Shown: piece by piece, positions 1 to 5,993 of the stretch
Layout: each line of letters opens with the position of its first letter
How positions within the stretch are numbered: the first letter of the stretch is position 1
Source of the DNA: Opitutaceae bacterium
Lineage (GTDB): Bacteria; Verrucomicrobiota; Verrucomicrobiia; Opitutales; Opitutaceae
DNA: 8,691 nucleotides
Assembly: GCA_029979145.1 (NCBI GenBank)
Contig: JAPOIC010000076.1
Coordinates: forward strand, 1-8,691
Direction: 5' to 3'
Notes under the pieces: model-generated
Database searches by the model: none
What the model saw: only the letters and a program-made list of their open reading frames with translations
What the model was told of the DNA's origin: nothing
Translations under genes and position numbers: made by a program

Positions 1-29
1 CCACCCCCCGGGGGAGGGGGCCCCCCACC
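1..29. repeat. G/C mirror repeat
   Basis: The first 29 bases read the same forwards and backwards on one strand. The order is CCA, six C, five G, a central A at position 15, five G, six C, ACC. It is therefore a mirror repeat, not an inverted repeat. It also holds two short true palindromes, C5G5 at 5-14 and G5C5 at 16-25, so several foldbacks compete. The left edge is the window edge, so its full length is unknown. It may be the end of a dispersed repeat that continues at 32-97. No function is known to me. Confidence 0.7.
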
Positions 30-31
30 AA

Positions 32-97
32 GTCCTCAATAGCCTCGGCGAAGGAGGGCTTGCCGCGCCATAGCTCCACCTGAGCGAAGGCGGGCTC
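32..97. repeat. dispersed 66-bp repeat, copy A
   Basis: This stretch matches 4418-4483 base for base without gaps apart from about six substitutions, in the same orientation. It shares the blocks AGCCTCGGCGA and TTGCCGCGCCATAGCTCC. Both copies lie in gaps upstream of genes (tdk here, hflX there). Read on the minus strand it contains GGAGCTATGG, which resembles a ribosome site followed by a start codon, but no protein is evident. I take it to be a non-autonomous, REP-like dispersed element. A genome-wide copy count would confirm this. Confidence 0.8.
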
Positions 98-112
98 CCG
101 GGTCTTTTCGTT

Positions 113-147
113 CGCCCGCAAGGTCGGTGACCGTTTCACTGCGGGCG
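113..147 (+). promoter_or_regulatory. hairpin abutting the tdk start codon
   Basis: CGCCCGCA at 113-120 pairs perfectly with TGCGGGCG at 140-147, giving an 8-bp G/C stem one base before the ATG at 149. The 19-base loop holds a smaller hairpin, GGTC-GGT-GACC (122-132). No Shine-Dalgarno sequence is visible between the stem and the start. In a transcript that begins upstream, the stem would occupy the ribosome landing site. A regulatory role is inference; the structure itself is read directly from the sequence. Confidence 0.45.
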
Positions 148-148
148 C

Positions 149-730
149 ATGGCGAAGGTCTACTTCTACTATTCGGCGATGAACGCGGGGAAATCTACCG
201 TGCTCATCCAAACCAGCTACAACTACCACGAGCGCGGCATGCGCACCCTTGTCTTCGCCCCGGCGATCGACGATCGCGCGGGCGTCGGAAAGGTCCGCTC
301 CCGCATCGGCCTCGAGGCCGCCGCCGAAGTGCTCGGGTCCACCGACGATCTCTTCGCCCGCGTCGAGGCCGAGCACGCCAACGATCCGGTCGCCTGCGTA
401 TTGATCGACGAGGTGCAATTCCTGTCCCCGGCCCAAGTGGACCAAGCCACCGACATCGCCGACCGATTGGAGATTCCGGTGCTTTGCTACGGCTTGCGCA
501 CGGATTTTCAGGGGCGGCTCTTTCCCGGCAGCGCCGCGTTGCTGGCGGTGGCGGACGACTTGATTGAGCTCAAGACCATGTGTCACTGCGGCCGCAAGGC
601 CACGATGAATCTGCGGGTCGGCCCCGACGGCAAGGGTTTGCGCGAAGGCGCGCAGATCGAGATCGGCGGTAACGAGCGCTACGTCCCCATGTGCAGGCGC
701 CATTACAAGGAAGCCCTTGCTTCGGACTGA
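149..730 (+). CDS. tdk: thymidine kinase (type II, zinc-binding)
   Basis: The 193-aa protein transfers the gamma-phosphate of ATP to thymidine, giving dTMP in the cytosolic pyrimidine salvage pathway. The N-terminus carries the P-loop SAMNAGKST (residues 9-17), followed by a segment (YNYHERGMRT) that resembles enterobacterial Tdk. LIDEVQF (85-91) contains the Walker B Asp87 and the presumed catalytic Glu88. GLRTDFQGRLFPGS (115-128) is the family's conserved substrate-side loop. A zinc knuckle is formed by Cys145, Cys147, Cys182 and His185, with histidine as the last ligand. The length is normal and the protein is complete at both ends. The ATG at 149 is chosen because the homology starts at once (MAKVYFYYSAMNAGKS). 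No Shine-Dalgarno sequence is seen. The lactonase gene begins 6 bp after the stop, so the two are probably co-transcribed, although no metabolic link between them is obvious. Confidence 0.96.
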   Translation: MAKVYFYYSAMNAGKSTVLIQTSYNYHERGMRTLVFAPAIDDRAGVGKVRSRIGLEAAAEVLGSTDDLFARVEAEHANDPVACVLIDEVQFLSPAQVDQATDIADRLEIPVLCYGLRTDFQGRLFPGSAALLAVADDLIELKTMCHCGRKATMNLRVGPDGKGLREGAQIEIGGNERYVPMCRRHYKEALASD

Positions 731-736
731 TTCCCC

Positions 737-1831
737 ATGCGTTTTTTTCTTTTCCTGATCATGACCCTGACCGTCTCCGCCTCCGACCACCTCGTTTTCC
801 TCGGCACCTACACGCGCACCACCAGCAAGGGCATCTACGCCGTGCGGCTCGACCGCGAAACCGGCGCCCTGTCCACGCCCGAGCTGGTTGCCACCACGGC
901 GAATCCCTCCTTCCTCGCCCTCTCCCCCGACAATAAGCACCTCTACGCCGTGAGTGAGCGCGACACGCTGGCGGTGCCGTTTGCCGTTGATCTGGAAACC
1001 GGCCACCTCATCCCGGACCGCGTGCAGGACAGCGGCGGCAAAGCCCCCTGCCACCTCACGGTTGACCGCACCGGCCGCTGCCTCGTGGTCTCGCATTACC
1101 ACACCGCCATTCTCGCCAGCCTGCCCATCCACGCCGACCGCTCGCTGGGCGATCCCGTCAGCATCATCCCGCACACCGGCAAGGGCGTGCATCCGACCCG
1201 CCAGGAGGCGGCGCACGTGCACTCGGCCAACATCTCGCCCAACAACCGTCACGTCATTGTCTGCGACCTCGGTTTGGATCGCGTTTACACCTACGACCTC
1301 GACGCCGCGGCCGCCACGCTCACGCCGGCGGCGACGCCCTACGTGGCCACCGCCCCCGGCGCCGGTCCGCGACATTCGGCCTTCAGCCCCGACGGCCGGC
1401 ATGTGTTCGTAATCAACGAACTCAACAGCACCCTCACCTGCTACGCCTACGACGACGCCACCGGTGGCCTCACTCCGCTCGACACGCAGTCGACCCTGCC
1501 CGCGGATTTCACCGGCGACAGCACCACCGCCGAGGTGCGCGTGCATCCCAACGGCCGCTTCGTCTACGGCTCCAACCGCGGACACGATAGCATTGCCGTC
1601 TTTGGTTTCGACTCCGCCTCGGGAAAACTCACGCCGCTCGGCCACACGCCCACGGGCGGACGTTCCCCGCGCAACTTCGCCCTGTCACCCGACGGCCGCT
1701 GGCTGCTCGCCGCGAATCAGAACTCCGACACCCTGCGCAGTTTCAAAGTCGACGCCGACACCGGACTGCTCACCGACACGCCCCACGAAGCGTCCTTGCC
1801 CCAAGCCGTCTGCGTCCTGTTCGCGAATTGA
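737..1831 (+). CDS. lactonase family beta-propeller protein (6-phosphogluconolactonase/YbhE-like), exported
   Basis: The 364-aa protein has a hydrophobic N-terminus (MRFFLFLIMTLTVSAS) that looks like a short signal peptide ending near residue 16, so export to the periplasm is likely. The rest is a seven-bladed propeller of the lactonase family (Pfam Lactonase, PF10282). It shows repeated blade motifs of the type SPDN/SPDGRxxxV at about 63, 167, 217, 270 and 317, the conserved GAGPRH (208-213) followed by FSPDG, NELNSTL (227-233), and VHPNGRFVYGSNRG (269-282). The family includes cytosolic 6-phosphogluconolactonase, but exported members with unknown substrates are common, so I do not assign pgl. 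The start at 737 is 6 bp after tdk and lacks a ribosome site, so it may rely on coupling. The Met at residue 9 (761) would cut into the signal peptide and is less likely. Confidence 0.92.
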   Translation: MRFFLFLIMTLTVSASDHLVFLGTYTRTTSKGIYAVRLDRETGALSTPELVATTANPSFLALSPDNKHLYAVSERDTLAVPFAVDLETGHLIPDRVQDSGGKAPCHLTVDRTGRCLVVSHYHTAILASLPIHADRSLGDPVSIIPHTGKGVHPTRQEAAHVHSANISPNNRHVIVCDLGLDRVYTYDLDAAAATLTPAATPYVATAPGAGPRHSAFSPDGRHVFVINELNSTLTCYAYDDATGGLTPLDTQSTLPADFTGDSTTAEVRVHPNGRFVYGSNRGHDSIAVFGFDSASGKLTPLGHTPTGGRSPRNFALSPDGRWLLAANQNSDTLRSFKVDADTGLLTDTPHEASLPQAVCVLFAN

Positions 1832-1837
1832 GCCAGA

Positions 1838-1868
1838 TGTAGGGCGGGGTCGGCGACCTCGCTCTACA
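1838..1868. terminator. 15-bp hairpin repeat between convergent genes
   Basis: TGTAGGGCGGGGTCG at 1838-1852 pairs with CGACCTCGCTCTACA at 1854-1868. In RNA this is a 15-bp stem with two G-U pairs and no mismatch, around a central G. It starts 6 bases after the lactonase stop and lies between two convergent genes, so it could stop transcription from either side, but no T-tract follows on either strand. It is one of six copies of the TGTAGGGCG arm in this window (others at 4229, 5994, 6162 reversed, 6234 and 6306 reversed). Confidence 0.65.
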
Positions 1869-1878
1869 CAAGCCAACA

Positions 1879-1893
1879 GCGCTCGGCGAGCGC
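1879..1893. repeat. short hairpin in the 1832-1974 gap
   Basis: GCGCTCG and CGAGCGC pair perfectly around one G. This stem comes 10 bases after the larger hairpin, in the gap between the lactonase and receiver genes. It may add to termination or be part of the same repeat. No T-tract follows. Confidence 0.4.
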
Positions 1894-1926
1894 GCCTCCG
1901 CTGGGACAGAACACCCACCTGCTTCC

Positions 1927-1952
1927 ATCCGCGGAGATCCGCGCAATCCGCG
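1927..1952. repeat. three tandem ATCCGCG units
   Basis: ATCCGCG occurs at 1927, 1937 and 1946, with steps of 10 and 9 bases, just beyond the stop of the minus-strand receiver gene. The phrase is typical of low-complexity dispersed repeats in GC-rich genomes. It is too short and irregular to call a binding-site array, though about one helical turn per unit is notable. Confidence 0.4.
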
Positions 1953-1974
1953 GCAAAAATAACGCCGCTTCCGC

Positions 1975-2364
1975 TTACGATTCACCCGGCACGGTCACGC
2001 CGCAGGCAATGACCGCGCGCACCAACTGGTCGCCGTTGAAGGGCTTCGCCAGCACGCCGTTGACGCCATACATCGACGCGATCTGCAGGTAGCTTTCCCG
2101 GGGGGCCATACCGCCGCCCGAAATGGCCATGATGCGTTGTTCGGGCTTGGCCCGGCGCACCGAATTGATCAGCTCCAAGCCATCGATCTCCGGCATCAGC
2201 ATATCCGTGATCAACAAGTCATAATCCTTCCGCTCGATCTCCGCCAACGCCCGCGCCGGATCGGTCGCGCACACGACATCGCAGCCGGCCTTCTCCAGCA
2301 ACAGCTGGGCGATTCCGCAGATATCCTGCTCATCATCAACCGACAGAATCTTGGGCTTCGACAT
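1975..2364 (-). CDS. single-domain response regulator (CheY-like receiver)
   Basis: The 129-aa protein is one complete receiver domain with no output domain. It has the acidic pair Asp10-Asp11 (SVDDEQD), the phospho-acceptor Asp54 (LLITDMLMPEIDG), the switch Ser82 (AISGGG) and Lys107-Pro108 (LAKPF). It should be phosphorylated by a histidine kinase, but none is in the window, so its partner is unknown. I chose the ATG at 2364 because the domain starts right there (MSKPKILSVDDE) and AAGGAG lies 12 bases upstream. The reading frame stays open to 2499, but that would overlap the AraC gene and add a 45-residue tail unlike the family. It lies 94 bp downstream of the AraC gene on the same strand and may be co-transcribed with it. 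The protein could act in a phosphorelay or bind a partner protein. Confidence 0.93.
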   Translation of the reverse strand: MSKPKILSVDDEQDICGIAQLLLEKAGCDVVCATDPARALAEIERKDYDLLITDMLMPEIDGLELINSVRRAKPEQRIMAISGGGMAPRESYLQIASMYGVNGVLAKPFNGDQLVRAVIACGVTVPGES

Positions 2365-2376
2365 GTAAGTCAAAAA

Positions 2377-2382
2377 CTCCTT
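2377..2382 (-). promoter_or_regulatory. ribosome binding site of the receiver gene
   Basis: On the minus strand the sequence reads AAGGAG, followed by 12 bases (TTTTTGACTTAC) and the ATG at 2364. The spacing is long, but this is the only clear Shine-Dalgarno match in front of an identified start in this window, and it supports 2364 over the upstream start at 2499. Confidence 0.6.
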
Positions 2383-2458
2383 GGCGACAACGTCTTGAGC
2401 AAGCCCGGCCACGGCTAAAAACGTGTAAAAACAAGGTAACCAATCGCCGTCCAAACGC

Positions 2459-3304
2459 TTACAATCCGCGCTGCTTTCGCCGGTAGGCCAAGGGCGCAAG
2501 ACCCGTGCGACGCCGGAACTGCCGGTTGAAATTCGCGAGGTTGTTGTAGCCGTTGGCGAAGGCGATTTCCGCCACCGCCCGGTCCGGTTCGTCCACCAAG
2601 GCGCGGCAGATCCGCCCCACCCGCACTTCGTTCACAAACGCCTCAAAAGTATGTCCGAGTTTGCGTCGGAAATAGCGGCTGAAGGCCGCCGGGGTCAGCC
2701 CCGCCCGCCTCGCCGCTTCACGCTGCTCCACGCCGTCGGCCAACGCCGTGTTCACATAATCAAGCACGCGCGCGAGCCGTCCTTGGTCGGCGACATTGAA
2801 TTCCGGCGCATAACCCGCGCTCGCCAGTAATCGCGTGCCCCGCGCCGACGCCAGGGCACCCAAGGTTTCGAACAAAAGCAGCAGCCGGGGCAAAGGCGCG
2901 AGTCCCATCATGCGCCGCATGCGCTCCGCCGCCTCCCGCGCCGCCCGGCCGGAAAAATGCACCCCGCGCGCCGCGCGTTGCAGCAGGCGTTGCACCGCCG
3001 CCAACTCCGGCGCCCCGCCGAACATCCCGGGCAAAAACTGCACCACGATCGACCGCGCCCGCCCGCGCCACTCCGGAGGGTTGTTCCAGTAGTGCGGCAG
3101 CTGGGGCCCGAGCAGCACGAGGTCGCCGACCGCAAACCGCCCAATGCTGTCGCCCACGAACCGCAGGCCGTGGCTTTCCTCGATCAACGTAAGCTCGCAC
3201 TCGGGGTGAAAGTGAAAGGGCGAGAAGAACCGGGCCGTCGCAAACTCCCGGCAGGCAAACGATTCGCCGGGCCGAAGTGATACTTTTTCAAACTGCGCGA
3301 GCAT
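2459..3304 (-). CDS. AraC family transcriptional regulator with N-terminal cupin domain
   Basis: The 281-aa protein has an N-terminal cupin-like effector domain. HFHPECELTLI (31-41) supplies the histidine and glutamate pattern of AraC-type cupins, and GDLVLLGPQLPHYW (60-73) is the second conserved strand pair. The C-terminal 100 residues hold two helix-turn-helix motifs, at about 193-214 (EQREAARRAGLTPAAFSRYF) and 242-266 (VAEIAFANGYNNLANFNRQF). The ending RRTGLAPLAYRR is typical of the family. Such regulators usually sense a small molecule, often a sugar, and control neighbouring catabolic genes. It is divergent from the PhyH oxygenase gene across 89 bp, so that gene is the likely target, with possible autoregulation. 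The ATG at 3304 gives a full-length cupin; only a weak AAGAG precedes it. Its ligand cannot be read from the sequence. Confidence 0.93.
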   Translation of the reverse strand: MLAQFEKVSLRPGESFACREFATARFFSPFHFHPECELTLIEESHGLRFVGDSIGRFAVGDLVLLGPQLPHYWNNPPEWRGRARSIVVQFLPGMFGGAPELAAVQRLLQRAARGVHFSGRAAREAAERMRRMMGLAPLPRLLLLFETLGALASARGTRLLASAGYAPEFNVADQGRLARVLDYVNTALADGVEQREAARRAGLTPAAFSRYFRRKLGHTFEAFVNEVRVGRICRALVDEPDRAVAEIAFANGYNNLANFNRQFRRRTGLAPLAYRRKQRGL

Positions 3305-3393
3305 GATTTCGGCTCTTGGAGGTAATTAACTATCAGAACTGGTCAATCGCCGCGTAGTCAGGGCCGCGGCCTTCGCGTAGGCTGGCGGGCGTA
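3305..3393. promoter_or_regulatory. divergent promoter/operator region between araC-type and PhyH genes
   Basis: These 89 bp must hold the promoters of both divergent genes. The half next to the AraC gene is AT-richer than the surroundings (GGTAATTAACTATCAG at 3321-3336), while the half next to the oxygenase is G/C-rich. On the minus strand a TTGACC occurs just upstream of that AT-rich patch, but no -10 box at 16-18 bp spacing is convincing. AraC-type operators are usually two 17-20 bp half sites; I cannot point to a definite repeated pair. The regulatory role is inferred from the layout. Confidence 0.5.
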
Positions 3394-4233
3394 ATGCCCA
3401 CGACCTCCACTGCCCCCACCCTCGATATCGATTCCCCCTATGCGCTGAACGACGAGCAGATCGCCCGCTTCCGCCGCGAGGGCTACATCAAACTGAAGAA
3501 CGTCCTTTCGGCCGAGGTGCTGGCGCACTACGGCTCGATCATCACGTCCGAGGTGCACCGCCTCAACACGATGCACCTGCCGATCGAGGAGCGCGACACC
3601 TACCACAAGGCCTTCCTCCAAGTCGGCAACATCTGGACGGAGAACGAGACTATCAAGGAATTCTGCTGGGGCCAGCGTCTCGCCCGCATCGCCGCCGAGC
3701 TCCTCGGCGTGAAGGGCGTGCGCATGTATCACGACCAGGCTCTCTACAAGGAGCCGGGCGGCGGCGTCACGCCGTGGCATGCCGACCAGTATTACTGGCC
3801 GATGAGCAACGCCAACTCGGTGACCGCGTGGATTCCGCTCCAAGCCACGCCCATGGAATTGGGCCCGCTGGCCTTCGCCCGCGGCAGCCACGCCTTTGAG
3901 GCCGGCCGCGAGCTCGGCATCAGCGACGAGAGCGAGGAAAAGATCGGCCGCTCCATGAAGGAACAGAACTACCCGCTCGACGAATCGCCCTTCGACCTAG
4001 GCGAAGTCAGCTTCCACTACGGCTGGACCTTCCACCGCGCCGGCCGCAACACGTCGGACCGTCCGCGCGCCGTCATGACGATCATCTACATGGACGAAGA
4101 CATGCGCCTGATCGAGCCCGGCACCAAATCCCGCGAGCTCGACCGCGAGAAATTCGCCCCCGGCATCGCCGTCGGCGAGGTCATGAACAGTCACATGACT
4201 CCAATGATCTACCCACGCGGAAGATCGATGTAG
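3394..4233 (+). CDS. phytanoyl-CoA dioxygenase (PhyH) family Fe(II)/2-oxoglutarate oxygenase
   Basis: The 279-aa protein belongs to the PhyH superfamily, whose members hydroxylate small or lipid substrates with O2 and 2-oxoglutarate. The iron ligands are visible: His129 and Asp131 in TPWHADQYYWP, and distal His214 in YGWTFHRAG. Arg225 lies 11 residues further on (NTSDRPRAV) and should bind the 2-oxoglutarate carboxylate, the same spacing as in human PHYH. The N-terminal helix (LNDEQIARFRREGYIKLKNVLS) is also typical. The true substrate is unknown; bacterial members act on many compounds. The ATG at 3394 lies just ahead of this helix and has no good ribosome site. The stop codon TAG (4231-4233) is part of a TGTAGGGCG repeat arm, so the last residues (RGRSM) may be a repeat-altered tail. 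The divergent AraC gene is the likely regulator. Confidence 0.93.
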   Translation: MPTTSTAPTLDIDSPYALNDEQIARFRREGYIKLKNVLSAEVLAHYGSIITSEVHRLNTMHLPIEERDTYHKAFLQVGNIWTENETIKEFCWGQRLARIAAELLGVKGVRMYHDQALYKEPGGGVTPWHADQYYWPMSNANSVTAWIPLQATPMELGPLAFARGSHAFEAGRELGISDESEEKIGRSMKEQNYPLDESPFDLGEVSFHYGWTFHRAGRNTSDRPRAVMTIIYMDEDMRLIEPGTKSRELDREKFAPGIAVGEVMNSHMTPMIYPRGRSM

Positions 4234-4255
4234 GGCGGGGTTTCCAAACCCCGCC
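4229..4255. repeat. TGTAGGGCG hairpin arm overlapping a stop codon
   Basis: The arm begins TGTAGGGCGGGGTTT. GGCGGGGTTT (4234-4243) and AAACCCCGCC (4246-4255) form a perfect 10-bp stem around CC. The TAG of the oxygenase gene is bases 3-5 of the repeat. The stem could act as a terminator or 3'-end stabiliser for that gene. There is no T-tract. It is related to the arms at 1838, 5994 and 6234. Confidence 0.75.
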
Positions 4256-4275
4256 TCGCATGCCTTGAGATTTCC

Positions 4276-4325
4276 AATTCAGAAACCAGGAAGCCATGAA
4301 TTCATGGTTTCTTGGATTCAGAATT
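4276..4325. repeat. 50-bp near-perfect palindrome
   Basis: The two 25-base arms meet at 4300/4301 with no spacer. In RNA, 21 Watson-Crick pairs, two G-U pairs and two A-A mismatches result. The centre, CCATGAATTCATGG (4294-4307), is a perfect 14-bp palindrome. It is AT-richer than the surroundings. A looser relative, also containing AGGAAGCCA and GAATTCT, forms the core of the composite element at 5994-6162, so this palindrome and the arm at 4229 probably form one element. Such long spacerless palindromes can extrude as cruciforms. Confidence 0.85.
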
Positions 4326-4345
4326 CTTAGTTCGCCGGTCGTGCA

Positions 4346-4363
4346 GCCAGCGAGACGCCGGCA
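4346..4363. repeat. AGA-loop hairpin, first copy
   Basis: GCCAGCG-AGA-CGCCGGC folds into a 7-bp stem with one mismatch and an AGA loop. A second copy (GCCGGCG-AGA-CGTCGGC) lies at 4553-4570 in the same orientation; 16 of 18 bases agree. The pair brackets the 66-bp dispersed repeat at 4418-4483. It is probably part of a larger repeated module. Confidence 0.6.
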
Positions 4364-4417
4364 AAGGTGGGCGCGCCTCTCCTCAAGCCGTAAACGCATA
4401 ACACCACCCCTCGCCGT

Positions 4418-4483
4418 GTCCTCCATAGCCTCGGCGACGGAGGGTTTGCCGCGCCATAGCTCCTCCGGAGCGACGGCGGGCTC
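4418..4483. repeat. dispersed 66-bp repeat, copy B
   Basis: This is the second copy of the repeat at 32-97, gap-free with about six substitutions. On the minus strand it reads GGAGGAGCTATGG (start-like ATG at 4457-4455), which looks like a ribosome site plus start codon but leads into no recognisable protein. It sits in the middle of the 436-bp gap between the oxygenase and hflX, flanked by the two AGA-loop hairpins. Confidence 0.8.
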
Positions 4484-4552
4484 TCAGCCTTCAAGTTTTA
4501 AGATGCAAGTTTCAGGATTTCAGATCTTCACTCTCTGCTCCCCGTTCCGCCT

Positions 4553-4570
4553 GCCGGCGAGACGTCGGCA
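4553..4570. repeat. AGA-loop hairpin, second copy
   Basis: GCCGGCG-AGA-CGTCGGC pairs over seven positions with one G-U pair. It is the direct-repeat partner of 4346-4363. Compensating differences between the two copies (the mismatch there becomes a G-U pair here) hint that the stem matters, but two copies are too few to prove this. Confidence 0.55.
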
Positions 4571-4616
4571 CTCCCTGCACCTTACTCCCTACTCCACGCT
4601 CCTTGCTTCCTCCCCG
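4571..4616. other. pyrimidine-rich leader with repeated CTCC upstream of hflX
   Basis: This run is nearly all C and T and carries CTCC at 4571, 4585, 4592, 4599 and 4610. It ends about 55 bp before the hflX start. On the plus strand it gives a C/U-rich leader with no Shine-Dalgarno sequence. The stretch before it, 4484-4552, includes an AT-richer patch (about 4490-4530) that could hold the hflX promoter, but I see no convincing -35/-10 pair. The rest of the 4234-4669 gap is accounted for by the repeats listed separately; no gene is seen in it. Confidence 0.4.
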
Positions 4617-4669
4617 CGATCCCGATTTGACCGCCGGGAGTCACGGCCTATGGTCCGTCCCCTGCCTGC

Positions 4670-5977
4670 ATGGCCGACTTCCTCGACAACACTCAAAAAG
4701 CCGATCCCAACCGTTGCGAACGCGCCCTGCTCGTGGGCGTCAATACGCCGGAGATGCGGGTTGGCGAGGCCCAGGAGCTTCTCGAAGAACTGGTGGAGTT
4801 GGTGGAAAACCTGCAGATCGGCGTCGTTCACACCGAGCTGGTGAACCTGCGCGAGCCCGTGCCCGCCACGCTCCTCGGCAGCGGCCGCACCGACCAGATC
4901 ATCACGCTGGCGAAGCACCTCGACTGCGACCTGATCGTAATGGACGAGTCGCTCACCCCCGCCCAGCAGCGCAATTGGGAAAAGCTTTCCGGCATCGCCG
5001 TGATCGACCGCGAGGAGGTCATCCTCGATATCTTCGCCGACCGCGCCCAGACCCGCGAGGCCGTGCTCCAGATCGCGCTGGCGCGCATGGAGTATTCGCT
5101 CCCGCGCCTCGCCCGCGCGTGGACCCACCTTTCGCGGCAGCGCGGCAAGGGCAAACTCGGTGGCGAGGGCGAAACCCAGCTCGAGCAGGACCGCCGCCTC
5201 GTGCGCGACCGCATCACGCGGCTGCGGGCCGAGCTCGCCGTTGTGCAGAAGCAGCGCGGCGTGCAGCGCCGCAAGCGCCTGCGCGTCCCGGTCCCCACTG
5301 CGTCCATCGTCGGCTACACCAACGCGGGCAAATCCTCGCTCGTGAACTCGCTCACCGGCGCCGACGTCCTGGCCGAGGACAAGCTTTTCGCCACGCTCGA
5401 CCCAACCACGCGCCAGCTCCTGTTGCGCGGCAACCAGAAGCTGCTCGTGACCGACACCGTCGGTTTCATCCGCCGGCTGCCCCACCGCTTGATCGAAGCC
5501 TTCAAAGCCACGCTCGAAGAGGCCATCGTCGCGGATTTCCTGATCCACGTCATCGACGTCACCAACCCGAATTTCGAGCATCACCACGCCACCACGCTGG
5601 GCGTGCTCACTGAACTCGGCGCGGCGGATAAGCCGATCCTCACCGTCTTTAACAAAATCGACGCCGCGACCGCCGCCGACTTGCAGCGCGCGCGTCAACT
5701 CGTGCCCGACGCCGTGTTCATCAGCGCCCACACCCGCGAGGGCCTCACCACGCTGGAGGAGCGTTGCGTTGAGCTCATGGCCGGCACCCAAGGCTACGCC
5801 GAGCTGCTCGTGCCGCACCACCGCTACGACGTCATCGCCCGGCTGCACCAGCTCGGACACATCCAGGAACAGGACCACCGCGAAGACGGCGTCTATGTCC
5901 GCGCGCGCATCCCACTTTCCCAGACCGGATTCTTCGAGCCATTTGCCGTGAAGGCAGCGGCCGCGGCCGGCGCCTGA
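4670..5977 (+). CDS. hflX: ribosome-associated GTPase HflX
   Basis: The 435-aa protein is a GTPase that binds the large ribosomal subunit and, in studied bacteria, splits stalled or stressed 70S ribosomes. The N-terminal HflX domain (about 16-150) contains the family phrase LLGSGRTDQI (68-77). The middle linker has the hallmark KLGGEGETQLEQDRR (162-176) followed by a basic coiled-coil stretch (177-205). The G domain shows G1 GYTNAGKSS (215-223), switch I FATLDPTTR (240-248), G3 DTVGFI (262-267), G4 NKID (328-331) and G5 SAH (352-354). A short C-terminal domain ends in an Ala-rich tail. The length is normal. The ATG at 4670 is the only in-frame ATG after the stop at 4628, and no ribosome site precedes it. 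The gene stands alone, with repeat-filled gaps on both sides. A 472-aa minus-strand open frame lies opposite it and is an artefact of GC-rich codon use. Confidence 0.97.
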   Translation: MADFLDNTQKADPNRCERALLVGVNTPEMRVGEAQELLEELVELVENLQIGVVHTELVNLREPVPATLLGSGRTDQIITLAKHLDCDLIVMDESLTPAQQRNWEKLSGIAVIDREEVILDIFADRAQTREAVLQIALARMEYSLPRLARAWTHLSRQRGKGKLGGEGETQLEQDRRLVRDRITRLRAELAVVQKQRGVQRRKRLRVPVPTASIVGYTNAGKSSLVNSLTGADVLAEDKLFATLDPTTRQLLLRGNQKLLVTDTVGFIRRLPHRLIEAFKATLEEAIVADFLIHVIDVTNPNFEHHHATTLGVLTELGAADKPILTVFNKIDAATAADLQRARQLVPDAVFISAHTREGLTTLEERCVELMAGTQGYAELLVPHHRYDVIARLHQLGHIQEQDHREDGVYVRARIPLSQTGFFEPFAVKAAAAAGA

Positions 5978-5993
5978 CCGCACCGATGCATTC

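Noticed and set aside
1927..1952. CRISPR-like or iteron array from repeated ATCCGCG
   Set aside because: There are only three 7-base units with uneven steps and no spacers. No cas or replication gene is near.
954..2012. Ser/Pro/Arg/Thr-rich plus-strand frames inside and past the lactonase gene (954-1412, 1464-2012)
   Set aside because: They are out-of-frame readings of the propeller gene with biased composition and no start signals.
2365..2499. 45-residue N-terminal extension of the receiver protein
   Set aside because: It would overlap the AraC gene end, does not resemble the family, and a ribosome site supports the ATG at 2364.
4296..4844. 182-aa plus-strand frame in the repeat-filled gap before hflX
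   Set aside because: It begins in the 50-bp palindrome, runs through several repeats and ends out of frame within hflX. No domain is seen.
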